DNA from: Candidatus Hydrogenedentota bacterium
GTDB lineage: Bacteria; Hydrogenedentota; Hydrogenedentia; Hydrogenedentales; CAITNO01
Direction: 5' to 3'
Length of the DNA: 64,000 bases
Assembly: GCA_018056705.1 (NCBI GenBank)
Contig: JAGPFE010000008.1
Coordinates: 19,071 to 83,070 of the forward strand
Positions within the stretch are counted from its first letter, which is position 1, and the number at the start of each line of letters is the position of its first letter. Both the position numbers and the translations under genes were made by a program. Under the pieces are notes generated by a model. That model ran no database searches and had not been told where the DNA came from. It saw nothing but the letters and a program-made list of their open reading frames with translations. This document shows, piece by piece, positions 36,584-44,620 of this stretch.

Positions 36584-37387
36584 ATGAAACGCGAGACCAT
36601 GCTGATGAGTACCGGGATGGCATTGGCGATGCTTTTCAGCCTGGCCGTTTCGGCCCAGGAAGCCACGCCCAGCGTGGACGAAATCGTGAAGAAAACCAAT
36701 CACGTGGCCTATTACCAGGGCAAAGACGGGCGGGCCCGGGTAAAAATGACCATCACGGACAAGCAGGGTAATACCCGCGAACGGGAATTCACCATTCTCC
36801 GGCGGAACATGGATGAGAATGACGGCGAACAGCGCTTCTTCGTGCATTTTCACCGCCCCGCCGACGTGCGCGATATGGTGTTCATGGTCTGGAAATATGT
36901 CGGAAAGGATGACAACCGCTGGCTCTACCTGCCCGCGCTGGACGTGGTCCGGCAGATCGCCGCGTCCGATGAGCGAACCAGTTTCGTGGGGTCCAGTTTC
37001 TTCTACGAGGACGTGTCGGGACGTGGCATTGAAGAAGATAACCACGAACTCGTCGAGGTAACCAACGATTATTACGTGCTCAGGAACACGCCCAAGGACC
37101 CGTCCAAGGTTGAATTCGACTCGTACAAGATGTACGTGCATAAATCCACCTTCATCCCCGTGCGGGTGGAATTTGAAAAGGGTGGAAATGTTTACCGCGT
37201 GGGAGAGGCCCTGAAGGTGGAAGACATCCAGGGCTACAAGACGGTCACAAAAGCCCGCATGAACGACACCAACCTTGGCCTGGACACCACGCTGGAATAC
37301 CTTAAAGTGGAATATGATCTCGGTATTCCGGAAAACATTTTTACCGAGCGGTACCTGCGGCGCCCGCCTGTGGAATACCTGAAATAA
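36584..37387 (+). CDS. LolA-like outer-membrane lipoprotein-sorting protein
   Basis: 267 residues from ATG 36584 behind a perfect AAGGAGG. A signal peptide ends at VSAQE. The rest matches the LolA-like family found beside RND exporters: TREREFTILRRN, then FFVHFHRPADVRDMVFMVW, DDNRWLYLPALDVVRQIA, and the Y-K-x-x-K-ARM-type strand YKTVTKARMND near the end. It should be a periplasmic carrier of a hydrophobic cargo. It lies between the exporter gene and the barrel gene, with short gaps on each side. Confidence 0.85.
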   Translation: MKRETMLMSTGMALAMLFSLAVSAQEATPSVDEIVKKTNHVAYYQGKDGRARVKMTITDKQGNTREREFTILRRNMDENDGEQRFFVHFHRPADVRDMVFMVWKYVGKDDNRWLYLPALDVVRQIAASDERTSFVGSSFFYEDVSGRGIEEDNHELVEVTNDYYVLRNTPKDPSKVEFDSYKMYVHKSTFIPVRVEFEKGGNVYRVGEALKVEDIQGYKTVTKARMNDTNLGLDTTLEYLKVEYDLGIPENIFTERYLRRPPVEYLK

Positions 37388-37417
37388 GCGGACCGGGATG
37401 GGACGGGAGGAACGGGC

Positions 37418-39010
37418 ATGACGATGAGCGGAAAGACAGTCGTTCTGGCCGCGTTGAGCGTGCTGATGGGCTGCCTGGGGTGGGGCGGGACTGCGTGGAG
37501 CCAGCCTCCTCTACCGGAAGGGTTGGCTCCTGCCCAGGACGCGCCCCCCGCGCGCGCCACTTCGCCGCAACCCCCGTTGCCTGAAGGTCTTGGCGGGACA
37601 GCCCCTTCCTCCTCTCCGTCCACGTCTGCTTCACCGCCGTTGCCGGAGGGCTTGGGGTCTACTTCTTCACCCGTGACGCCCGCCTTGCCCCAGGGACTGG
37701 ACAGTGCCCAAGGAAACGCGCCATCCCTGCCCGAGGGACTGGATGCCTCGCCATCCGTCGAAAGCCAGGCCAGCGCGTCTGGGTCGGAAGACCAGGAACC
37801 CGCGTGGTGGCATTCCCTGGTGGACCGTCACAACTGGCATGGTTTTTTCGATAACCGGTTTGGTTTGCGCGTCCGTCGGGATGACGCCATGGACCGGGAT
37901 GCCCCCCTGGCGGAGTCCAGGTTACAACTGAAAACCAGGCAGGCCTTATCGAGCAGGCTGACCCTGGATTTTACCGGGGACCTGCTGCTGGACGGTGTCA
38001 TGGAGCGCGCGGAAACCGACCTGCGCCAGTTGCGGCTGACCTGGACACCGGTTGATGTGCTGGACATCCGCCTGGGACGCCAGCCACTGGCCTGGGGCGT
38101 GGGGGATCTACTGTTTATCAACGACCTGTTTCCAAAAGACTGGAATTCCTTTTTCATAGGCCGGGACGTGGAATACCTCAAGGCTCCGTCGGAGGCGGTA
38201 AAAGTGGGGTGGTTTCCCGGTCCGGTCAACGTGGAGGTGGTGTACACCCCTCAGTTCGATAGCGACCGGTATATATCCGGTGACCGGATCAGTTATTACA
38301 ATCCTCTCGCCGGGGGAAGGACGGGAAACGGAAAGGCCCTGCGCGCCCTGAAACCGTCAGGCTGGTTTGAAGACGATGAATGGGCCCTGCGGGTGTCCCG
38401 GAATTTCGGAGCCACGGAAGTGGCCCTGTACGGGTACGACGGGTACTGGAAGAGTCCCGGGGGCACGCGGTTGCTCTTTCCACCCGCGGCGGTGTTTCCC
38501 CGGTTGCGGGCTTGGGGAGCCAGCGCGCGGGGTCCCCTTGGAAAAGGGATATTCAGCGCGGAAGTGGGTTACTACGATTCCCTGGAGGATCGCGCGGGGG
38601 ACGATCCGTTCGTCAATAACGGCGAATTTCGGCTGTTGCTGGGATACGAGCAGGAGATCGCCAGGGAACTGACCGGCGGCGTGCAGTATTACCTGGAACA
38701 CATGATGGATTATGGCGCGTACCGGCGGACCCTTCCCTGGTTCGTGCCGTCCCGGGATGAAGACCGGCATGTCGTTACGTTCCGCCTGACCAAGTTACTG
38801 ATGAACCAGACTCTTACCCTGTCCATGTTCCTGTACTACAGCCCCAGTGATCAGGACGCCTACCTGCGGCCCGCCATCCGGTATGCCGTGAATGATCACT
38901 GGACGGTGGACGCCGGGGCCAACCTGTTTTTGGGAAATGAACCGTACACGTTTTTTGGCCAGTTTGAAAACAATACCAATATTTATGTTGGTATGCAGTA
39001 CGGATTCTGA
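37418..39010 (+). CDS. outer-membrane beta-barrel protein with PLPEGL-repeat leader
   Basis: 530 residues behind GGGAGGAAC. A signal peptide ends near TAWSQ. About 85 residues of Pro/Ser-rich linker follow, holding five copies of a P-L-P-E-G-L motif. From about residue 130 amphipathic strands with aromatic edges run to a terminal Phe, as in outer-membrane barrels; RLGRQPLAWGVGDLLFINDLFP recalls DUF1302 and alginate-export-type porins. It probably forms the outer-membrane end of the exporter/carrier set encoded before it. The repeat may dock a periplasmic partner, which is a guess. Confidence 0.82.
   Translation: MTMSGKTVVLAALSVLMGCLGWGGTAWSQPPLPEGLAPAQDAPPARATSPQPPLPEGLGGTAPSSSPSTSASPPLPEGLGSTSSPVTPALPQGLDSAQGNAPSLPEGLDASPSVESQASASGSEDQEPAWWHSLVDRHNWHGFFDNRFGLRVRRDDAMDRDAPLAESRLQLKTRQALSSRLTLDFTGDLLLDGVMERAETDLRQLRLTWTPVDVLDIRLGRQPLAWGVGDLLFINDLFPKDWNSFFIGRDVEYLKAPSEAVKVGWFPGPVNVEVVYTPQFDSDRYISGDRISYYNPLAGGRTGNGKALRALKPSGWFEDDEWALRVSRNFGATEVALYGYDGYWKSPGGTRLLFPPAAVFPRLRAWGASARGPLGKGIFSAEVGYYDSLEDRAGDDPFVNNGEFRLLLGYEQEIARELTGGVQYYLEHMMDYGAYRRTLPWFVPSRDEDRHVVTFRLTKLLMNQTLTLSMFLYYSPSDQDAYLRPAIRYAVNDHWTVDAGANLFLGNEPYTFFGQFENNTNIYVGMQYGF
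37501..37743 (+). repeat. five P-L-P-E-G-L peptide repeats
   Basis: QPPLPEGLAP, QPPLPEGLGG, SPPLPEGLGS, ALPQGLDS and SLPEGLDA lie at intervals of about 20, 19, 16 and 14 codons in the exported linker of the barrel protein. Confidence 0.85.
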
Positions 39011-39022
39011 TTCATTTTCCCC

Positions 39023-39058
39023 GGCCCACGTTTTTGCTTGCGTTTCAAGGGCCTTTTT
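39023..39058 (+). terminator. possible terminator after the barrel gene
   Basis: GGCCC (39023-39027) and GGGCC (39049-39053) can pair around a smaller inner ACG/CGT stem, followed by five T. The stem is interrupted, so confidence is modest. Confidence 0.4.
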
Positions 39059-39131
39059 GATATATTTTTACAAGATACAGTGTTTCTGTAAAGATTTCCC
39101 CGTGGAAAACACAATATATGGGATGAAGACC

Positions 39132-39299
39132 ATGGAAAAAGACTTCGCCGCGGCCGGGGACATTTTCGTGAACACCCTCATTCACATCCTGACCTCTCCC
39201 ATAGAGTTCGTGGTCCTGTGGATCGTGCAGGTGATCAAGTGGCCCTTCGAAACCATCTTCGCGATTTTCGCTCCGTCTTCACGGCAGCCTGAAGCCTGA
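39132..39299 (+). CDS. small hydrophobic protein, unknown
   Basis: 55 residues from ATG 39132 (GATGAAGACC upstream); ATG 39123 would add three. One long hydrophobic segment (VNTLIHILTSPIEFVVLWIV, then VIKWPFETIFAIF) suggests a single membrane or amphipathic helix. I recognise no family. The upstream region is AT-rich and could hold its promoter. A hairpin (GCCTGAA, loop CCTG, TTCAGGC, 39294-39311) overlaps its stop. It could be a chance reading frame, but composition and codon use look like coding DNA. Confidence 0.4.
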   Translation: MEKDFAAAGDIFVNTLIHILTSPIEFVVLWIVQVIKWPFETIFAIFAPSSRQPEA

Positions 39300-39357
39300 A
39301 CCTGTTCAGGCGGATTTTCCCATGAATTGAGGCGACGTGTCGCTCCAGGCAGAAAAA

Positions 39358-39386
39358 TTGATTTTCCGCTTTTTTTGTGGCATAAT
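39358..39386 (+). promoter_or_regulatory. sigma-70 promoter of the gcv operon
   Basis: TTGATT (39358-39363), exactly 17 bases, CATAAT (39381-39386). The predicted start near 39393 is about 15 bases before the riboswitch P1 stem. Confidence 0.75.
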
Positions 39387-39407
39387 ATTTCCAGTTTCAC
39401 CCCGCCT

Positions 39408-39483
39408 GTCTACTGTAACTGGCGAGTTGGCGTGGGTTTAACCACGGGGAAGCAGTAGACAAATCTGGCCGGTCGCCTGGGCG
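39408..39483 (+). ncRNA. ZTP/ZMP riboswitch (pfl motif)
   Basis: An 8-bp P1 (39408-39415 with 39453-39460) encloses ACUGGCG and a 5-bp P2 hairpin (CGUGG 39431-39435, CCACG 39442-39446), followed by GGGGAAG. A linker leads to GCCGGUCGCCUGGGCG (39468-39483). These are the conserved blocks and order of the ZTP aptamer. The expected pseudoknot pairs GGCGA (39421-39425) with UCGCC (39473-39477). The ligand is the purine intermediate AICAR phosphate (ZMP/ZTP), which builds up when 10-formyl-tetrahydrofolate is short. It sits 50 bases before gcvT, whose enzyme makes one-carbon folate. Confidence 0.88.
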
Positions 39484-39522
39484 TTAGTGGCGGGACCTGT
39501 TGGGCTGGCTTTTCGCGTGGTT

Positions 39523-39535
39523 GGAGGCGACCGTG
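39523..39535 (+). promoter_or_regulatory. gcvT ribosome-binding site, sequesterable by the riboswitch
   Basis: The Shine-Dalgarno GGAGG (39523-39527) and GTG start (39533) decide the gcvT start. AGGCGACC (39525-39532) is a perfect 8-base complement of GGTCGCCT (39471-39478) in the aptamer, giving a translation-OFF pairing that excludes the ligand-bound fold. Confidence 0.7.
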
Positions 39536-40624
39536 AAGTATACACCACTTTATCCGGTTCACGAGGAACGAGGGGCAAAAATAGTTGATTTCGCGGGGTG
39601 GGCCTTGCCCTTGCAGTTTTCCGGGGCGTTGGCCGAGCACGTGCAGGTACGGGAGCGGGTGGGGGTTTTCGACTGTTCCCACATGGGCGAATTCCTGGTA
39701 AACGGTCCCCGGGCCATTGAGGCCCTTGGCAGTCTCACCGTGGCCGATCTGCCGGGACTGCCACCCGGCCGATGCCGTTACACGGCCCTGCTGAACGAAA
39801 CAGGGGGGATTATCGACGATATCGTGGTCCTGCGCCTGAATGAAACGCGCCTGTTTGTCGTGACCAACGCGGGACCGCTGGATCAAGTTGCCGAAATATT
39901 GACCGCGCTACCGGGCGTCGAGAACCTGTCCGATCAAACGGCCAAGATCGACGTGCAGGGTCCCCTCTCCCGGGAAGTGCTGCTGGGCCTGGGGTGTGAA
40001 GCCATTCGGGGCCTGGCTTACTGGACGGGAAGCGAAACCACGTGCCTGGGAACGGCCTGCCGCGTTACCCGGGGCGGCTACACCGGCGAGTTGGGTTACG
40101 AACTGTTTCTGCCGGTGGACACGGCGGTACGGGTCTGGAACCGGTTGCTGGAAGATCCCCGGGTTGCTGCCTGTGGGCTGGCCGCGCGGGATACCCTGCG
40201 CGTCGAAATGTCCTACCCCTTGAGCGGCCAGGATTTCGGGCCGGACACCACGCCCCTTGAAGCCGGCATGGAACGCTTTATTCACTGGGATCACGTGTTT
40301 CCGGGCCGGGAACGGATGATCCGCGCGCGGGATACTGGCGATTATGCCCGGCTGGTTCCGGTGGTATCGCTGGATCGCCGGTCCCCCCGGCACGGGTTTG
40401 ATCTCCAGGTGGGAGACCGTCCGGTCGGTGTGGTGACCAGTGGTACCTATGGTCCAAGCCTAGGCACGGGCGTGGGCCTCGCGCGGGTGACGCCGGACGT
40501 GGCGATTCCCGGAACCCGGCTCAAGGCGGGACCGAGATCGCTGGAACTGGAAGTGGTGGCGCCCCCGGCCTATCGGAAGGGCACGTGCCGGATGAACGTG
40601 ATGGATAAGGACGCGGCACCGTGA
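39533..40624 (+). CDS. gcvT: aminomethyltransferase (glycine cleavage T protein)
   Basis: 363 residues from GTG 39533. T protein takes the aminomethyl group from lipoyl-GcvH, releases ammonia and forms 5,10-methylene-tetrahydrofolate. Typical segments are YTPLYPVHEERGAKIVDFAG, FDCSHMGEF, VQGPLSREVL, TRGGYTGELGYELFLP and GLAARDTLRVEMSYPL. It is the first gene of gcvT-gcvH-gcvPA-gcvPB and is controlled by the ZTP riboswitch in its leader. Length and motifs are normal for the family. Confidence 0.96.
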   Translation: MKYTPLYPVHEERGAKIVDFAGWALPLQFSGALAEHVQVRERVGVFDCSHMGEFLVNGPRAIEALGSLTVADLPGLPPGRCRYTALLNETGGIIDDIVVLRLNETRLFVVTNAGPLDQVAEILTALPGVENLSDQTAKIDVQGPLSREVLLGLGCEAIRGLAYWTGSETTCLGTACRVTRGGYTGELGYELFLPVDTAVRVWNRLLEDPRVAACGLAARDTLRVEMSYPLSGQDFGPDTTPLEAGMERFIHWDHVFPGRERMIRARDTGDYARLVPVVSLDRRSPRHGFDLQVGDRPVGVVTSGTYGPSLGTGVGLARVTPDVAIPGTRLKAGPRSLELEVVAPPAYRKGTCRMNVMDKDAAP

Positions 40625-40661
40625 CGCGCGGCGGTGAATGGAACATCAAGGAGCACGCGAC

Positions 40662-41045
40662 ATGAACCCGGAAAGCCTCAAGTACAGTGATGAGCATGAA
40701 TGGGTCGGAGAGTCCAACGGCGTCTACGTGGTAGGCATTACGGATTTCGCCCAGGAAAAACTGGGGGACATCACCTACGTGGAACTGCCCGCGATCGGCC
40801 GGAAACTTGCGCGGGGGGAAGAAGCGGCGATCGTGGAATCCGTCAAGGCCGCCAGTGATGTTTTCGCGCCGGTCAGCGGAACCGTGGTCGAGGTCAACTA
40901 CACGCTGGAAAACGATCCAGGCCTGATCAACCGGGATCCTTTCGGCCGCGGCTGGATTTTCAAGCTCAAGGACATCAATGCCGCGGAATACGATGAACTC
41001 ATGACCTACATTGCCTACCGGGCGTTCTGCCAGGGCGAGTCCTGA
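40662..41045 (+). CDS. gcvH: glycine cleavage H protein
   Basis: 127 residues from ATG 40662 behind AAGGAG. The lipoyl-carrying Lys is K62 in ESVKAASDVFAPVSG, the universal H-protein site. KYSDEHEWV and GITDFAQEKLGDITYVELP are the usual N-terminal signatures. It shuttles the aminomethyl group between P and T proteins. A lipoate ligase gene in the same operon can supply its cofactor. Confidence 0.97.
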   Translation: MNPESLKYSDEHEWVGESNGVYVVGITDFAQEKLGDITYVELPAIGRKLARGEEAAIVESVKAASDVFAPVSGTVVEVNYTLENDPGLINRDPFGRGWIFKLKDINAAEYDELMTYIAYRAFCQGES

Positions 41046-41071
41046 GCGTTCCGTCAAAAAAGGAAGTACCG

Positions 41072-42364
41072 ATGGAGTGGATACCGTTGACGGATGCCGA
41101 TCGGGAGGCCATGGCGCGCGTGGTCGGGATCGGCTCCGTGGATGAGTTGTTCGGTACGATTCCGGATACCCTGAAAAGTGGGTCACTGCGGCTGCCGGAA
41201 GGACTGGATGAACCCGCGCTTCGGGCCCTTGCCTCGGACTACGCCGCCCGAAACCGGATGGACCTGGTGTCTTTCGTCGGCGGAGGGTATTACGATCACT
41301 ACATTCCCGCGGCGGTGGACGCGCTGACGTCCCGGGGCGAATTCCTTACCGCCTATACGCCTTACCAGCCCGAGTGCGCCCAGGGCACGTTGCAGGCCAT
41401 TTACGAATTTCAGGCTGCCCTGTGCCGGCTGACTGACATGGAAGTGGCCAACGCGTCGCTGTATGACGGCGGCACGGCCGTGTTCGAGGCGGTGACCATG
41501 GCCTGCCGGATTACCGGGCGAAACCGGGTGGTGCTGGACGAATCGCTCAACCCAAGGTGGCGGGACATGCTTATCACGCACGCCGCCAACCTTTCCCTGG
41601 ACCTGGAAACGGGGCGGGATCCCGCGGACGCGGCCTGCGTGGTGGCGCAGAATCCGACGTTTCGCGGCACGTTGTGGGACTATTCCGCGCTGGCGGAGGC
41701 CTGTCACGCGGATGGAGCGCTGCTGGTTGGGGTGTTCAATCCCGTATCGCTGGCCATAGTGAAAACGCCGGGAGCCATGGGGGCCGACATTGCCGTGGGG
41801 GAAGGTCAGCCGCTGGGCATTCCACTCGGGTTCGGGGGGCCATACCTTGGGCTGATGACTGCGCGCAAAACCTTCATCCGGAAAATGCCTGGACGCATCG
41901 CCGGCATGACCGTCGATCATGAGGGACGCCGGGGCTTCGTGCTGACCTTGCAGGCCCGGGAACAGCACATCCGCCGCGAAAAAGCCAACTCCAATATCTG
42001 CTCGAACCAGGCATTGTGCGCGCTGCGGGCCCTGGTGTACCTTTCCCTGGTCGGACCGGTGGGACTTAAAAACGTGGCTGAACGCTGTCGGGCCGGCGCG
42101 GAATGGCTCAAGCGACGGATCGCTCATTTCGCTCCCTGCGCGAATGATGGCCCGACGTTTAACGAGTTCACGGTACGCCTTCCCCGGGAAGCCGAAGCGG
42201 TGATGACGGACCTCCTGTCCCGGGGATTCGTGGCGGGTATTCCCCTGGCGCTGGTGGGTGCCGGTAATCCCCATGAGTTGCTGATCGCCGTGACGGAGAA
42301 GCACGCGCCGGCGCGGCTGGAGGCGTTCGCCGCCGCGCTGGAGGAGGTTTGCGCATGCGGTTGA
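41072..42364 (+). CDS. gcvPA: glycine dehydrogenase (decarboxylating) subunit 1
   Basis: 430 residues. It is the N-terminal half of P protein, in the two-subunit form. Motifs are SFVGGGYYDHYIPAAVDAL, AYTPYQPECAQGTLQAIYEF, NASLYDGGTA and GRIAGMTVDHEGRRGFVLTL with the KANSNICSNQ segment. It overlaps gcvPB by 10 bases. With GcvPB it binds pyridoxal phosphate and decarboxylates glycine onto lipoyl-GcvH. Confidence 0.96.
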   Translation: MEWIPLTDADREAMARVVGIGSVDELFGTIPDTLKSGSLRLPEGLDEPALRALASDYAARNRMDLVSFVGGGYYDHYIPAAVDALTSRGEFLTAYTPYQPECAQGTLQAIYEFQAALCRLTDMEVANASLYDGGTAVFEAVTMACRITGRNRVVLDESLNPRWRDMLITHAANLSLDLETGRDPADAACVVAQNPTFRGTLWDYSALAEACHADGALLVGVFNPVSLAIVKTPGAMGADIAVGEGQPLGIPLGFGGPYLGLMTARKTFIRKMPGRIAGMTVDHEGRRGFVLTLQAREQHIRREKANSNICSNQALCALRALVYLSLVGPVGLKNVAERCRAGAEWLKRRIAHFAPCANDGPTFNEFTVRLPREAEAVMTDLLSRGFVAGIPLALVGAGNPHELLIAVTEKHAPARLEAFAAALEEVCACG

Positions 42365-43797
42365 TTTTTGAGAAAAGCGCGCCGGGCAGGCAGTCCCGGC
42401 TTGTTGATCCGCCGGTACTGGCGTGCCCGCCATTGCCCGCGGAACTCCAGCGGGAAACGCCACCCGCGTTACCGGAAGTGTCTGAACTGGAGGTGACCCG
42501 GCATTTTACCGGCCTGTCCCGCCGGAATTTCGGCGTGGACAGTCATTTCTATCCCCTGGGTTCCTGCACGATGAAGTTCAACCCGCGGATCAACGAGGCG
42601 GCGGCGTCCCTGCCGGGATTCGCGGCGTTGCATCCCCATCTCGCCACGATTCCCGCGGCCCGGTCTCTATGCCAGGGGGCCCTCGCGGTGGTCTGGGAAC
42701 TGGAACAGTACCTGGCGGAAATCGGCGGCATGCGGGCCGGTTGCCTGCAGCCCATGGCGGGCGCCCACGGCGAGCTGACCGGCGTGCTCATGATGGCCGC
42801 CTATCATCGCGACCGGGGCAACCACGACAAGACGGTGATGCTCGTGCCCGATTCGGCCCACGGCACCAACCCGGCCAGCGCGGCCATGGCCGGCTTTTCG
42901 GTCCGGACCGTACCTTCCGCGCCGGATGGCGAAGTGGATTTCGACGCGTTTGTGGCGGCTCTTGATGATTCGGTGGCGGGCATCATGCTGACCTGCCCGA
43001 ACACGCACGGCCTGTTTGAGCGGCGGATTCGCGACATTGCCGACCTTGTCCATGAGCGGGATGCCCTGCTGTACTACGACGGCGCGAACCTGAATGCTAT
43101 TCTCGGGAAAGTCCGTCCCGGGGATCTGGGCTTTGATGTCATGCATTTCAACCTGCACAAGACGTTCTCCACGCCCCATGGCATGGGGGGGCCCGGATCC
43201 GGCGCGGTGGCCGTGGGCGCGCGGCTCGAGCCGTTTCTCCCCGGGCCCCGGGTCATTCAGGATGAACAGGGACGTTTCGACCTGGTCACGCCGGAAAAAT
43301 CCATCGGGGCCATCGCGCCGTTTTTCGGTAGTTTTCTGGTGGCCTTGCGCGCGTGGACCTATATCCGGGCCCATGGGGCGGAAGGCTTGCCCAGGGTGGC
43401 GGAGGCCGCCGTGCTCAACGCGAATTACGTGCTTGCCCGGCTGCGGGAGTACTACCACGCGCCCTTTGGCGACCGATGCATGCACGAGTGCGTGCTGGAC
43501 GCCACGAGGCAGGTGGCCGCGGGAGGCGTGAAAGCCCTCGACATCGCCAAGGCCCTGCTCGACCGGGGGTTCCACGCCCCGACCATCTATTTTCCCCTGA
43601 CCGTGCCCGAGTGCCTGATGATTGAACCCACCGAAACGGAATGCAAGGAAACGCTGGACGCCTTTTGTGACGCGATGATTGAGATTGCGCGTCTGGCGGA
43701 GACCAATCCCGAAGCGGTGAAACAGGCACCCGTGACCATGCCGGTGAGCCGGCTCGACGAAGTGAAGGCCGCCCGGGAGTTGAACTGCTCCTGCTGA
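42355..43797 (+). CDS. gcvPB: glycine dehydrogenase (decarboxylating) subunit 2
   Basis: 480 residues from ATG 42355 behind GGAGGAGG. It is the pyridoxal-phosphate-binding half of the two-subunit P protein. The Schiff-base Lys is about K269 in HFNLHKTFSTPHG. FYPLGSCTMKFNP, CLQPMAGAHGELTG and SAHGTNPASAAMAGF are also standard. The Gly-rich loop after the Lys reads HGMGGPG where most family members have HGGGGPG. It ends nine bases before the lipoate ligase gene. Confidence 0.96.
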   Translation: MRLIFEKSAPGRQSRLVDPPVLACPPLPAELQRETPPALPEVSELEVTRHFTGLSRRNFGVDSHFYPLGSCTMKFNPRINEAAASLPGFAALHPHLATIPAARSLCQGALAVVWELEQYLAEIGGMRAGCLQPMAGAHGELTGVLMMAAYHRDRGNHDKTVMLVPDSAHGTNPASAAMAGFSVRTVPSAPDGEVDFDAFVAALDDSVAGIMLTCPNTHGLFERRIRDIADLVHERDALLYYDGANLNAILGKVRPGDLGFDVMHFNLHKTFSTPHGMGGPGSGAVAVGARLEPFLPGPRVIQDEQGRFDLVTPEKSIGAIAPFFGSFLVALRAWTYIRAHGAEGLPRVAEAAVLNANYVLARLREYYHAPFGDRCMHECVLDATRQVAAGGVKALDIAKALLDRGFHAPTIYFPLTVPECLMIEPTETECKETLDAFCDAMIEIARLAETNPEAVKQAPVTMPVSRLDEVKAARELNCSC

Positions 43798-43806
43798 GGA
43801 TTCGCC

Positions 43807-44559
43807 GTGACGTCATGGCCGGAAATCGCCGCGCCGATCCTGGTGCTGGATCACACCTTCGTGGCACCGGCCTGGAATCTTGCCCTGGACGAAGCCCTGC
43901 TCGAAGGCGTGGACGCGGGCGCGTTACCGGAGACCTTGCGTTTCTGGGAAAGTCCCGTGCCGTTCGTGGTGCTGGGTTCCGCGCAGGCGATCGAGGACGA
44001 AGTGGATCTGCTGCACTGCGGCGTCGACGGGGTCCCCATCACGCGGCGATGCAGCGCGGGGGGATGCGTGCTGCAGGGGCCCGGCTGCTTGAACTTCGCG
44101 CTGGCCCTGCGATATGACACCCTGCCGGGTTCTCGCGATCTTCACCGGTCGTACGCCCTGATTCTGGATACCCTCGCCGCCGCGCTGTCCACCCAGACCG
44201 GAGCAGTTGTCCGCGCGGGCGTCAGCGACCTTGCCGTGGAAGGGCGAAAGGTATCCGGAAACGCCCAGCGCCGCAAGCGGAACGCTTTTCTGCATCACGG
44301 CACCCTCCTGTACGCTCCGGATATTCAAGCGGTGACCCGCTACATCCGGGAACCGGAGGACCGCCCGGATTACCGGGGAGACCGTTCCCACGCGGCGTTC
44401 CTGGGGCGTCTTACCCAGTCGCCGGTGGAACTGCGCGGGATCGTGTCCCGGGCTTTTCGCGCGACCGGGAAGCGGGATATCACGGACTGGGAAACAAACC
44501 TTGCGGAACAGTTGGTCCGGGAAAAATACAGCCGGAACGCCTGGATCCGTCGCCGTTAA
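43807..44559 (+). CDS. lipoate-protein ligase family protein
   Basis: 250 residues from GTG, with GAGGA upstream. It has the biotin/lipoate ligase fold: RRCSAGGCVLQGPGCLNFAL, then DLAVEGRKVSGNAQRRKR with the catalytic-type Lys, and LHHGTLLY. It lacks the long C-terminal domain of E. coli LplA and could be a ligase or an octanoyl/lipoyl amidotransferase. Its place as the last gene of the gcv operon suggests that GcvH is the acceptor. Confidence 0.82.
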   Translation: MTSWPEIAAPILVLDHTFVAPAWNLALDEALLEGVDAGALPETLRFWESPVPFVVLGSAQAIEDEVDLLHCGVDGVPITRRCSAGGCVLQGPGCLNFALALRYDTLPGSRDLHRSYALILDTLAAALSTQTGAVVRAGVSDLAVEGRKVSGNAQRRKRNAFLHHGTLLYAPDIQAVTRYIREPEDRPDYRGDRSHAAFLGRLTQSPVELRGIVSRAFRATGKRDITDWETNLAEQLVREKYSRNAWIRRR

Positions 44560-44620
44560 CGCGCGGTTCCGGTAGACTGAAGGGAGAACGGTCTTCTTCG
44601 GGGCCGGCGGGAAACAGGAT

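Noticed and set aside
38892..39131. Extension of the small 55-residue protein upstream to 38892 (135 residues)
   Set aside because: It would read the end of the barrel gene and the intergenic AT-rich region in another frame, giving a Cys/Phe-rich stretch that does not look like coding DNA.
39408..39483. Glycine riboswitch as the gcv leader element
   Set aside because: The expected tandem aptamers and their GGAGAG/ACCGCCG-type blocks are absent, while every ZTP block and the pseudoknot are present.
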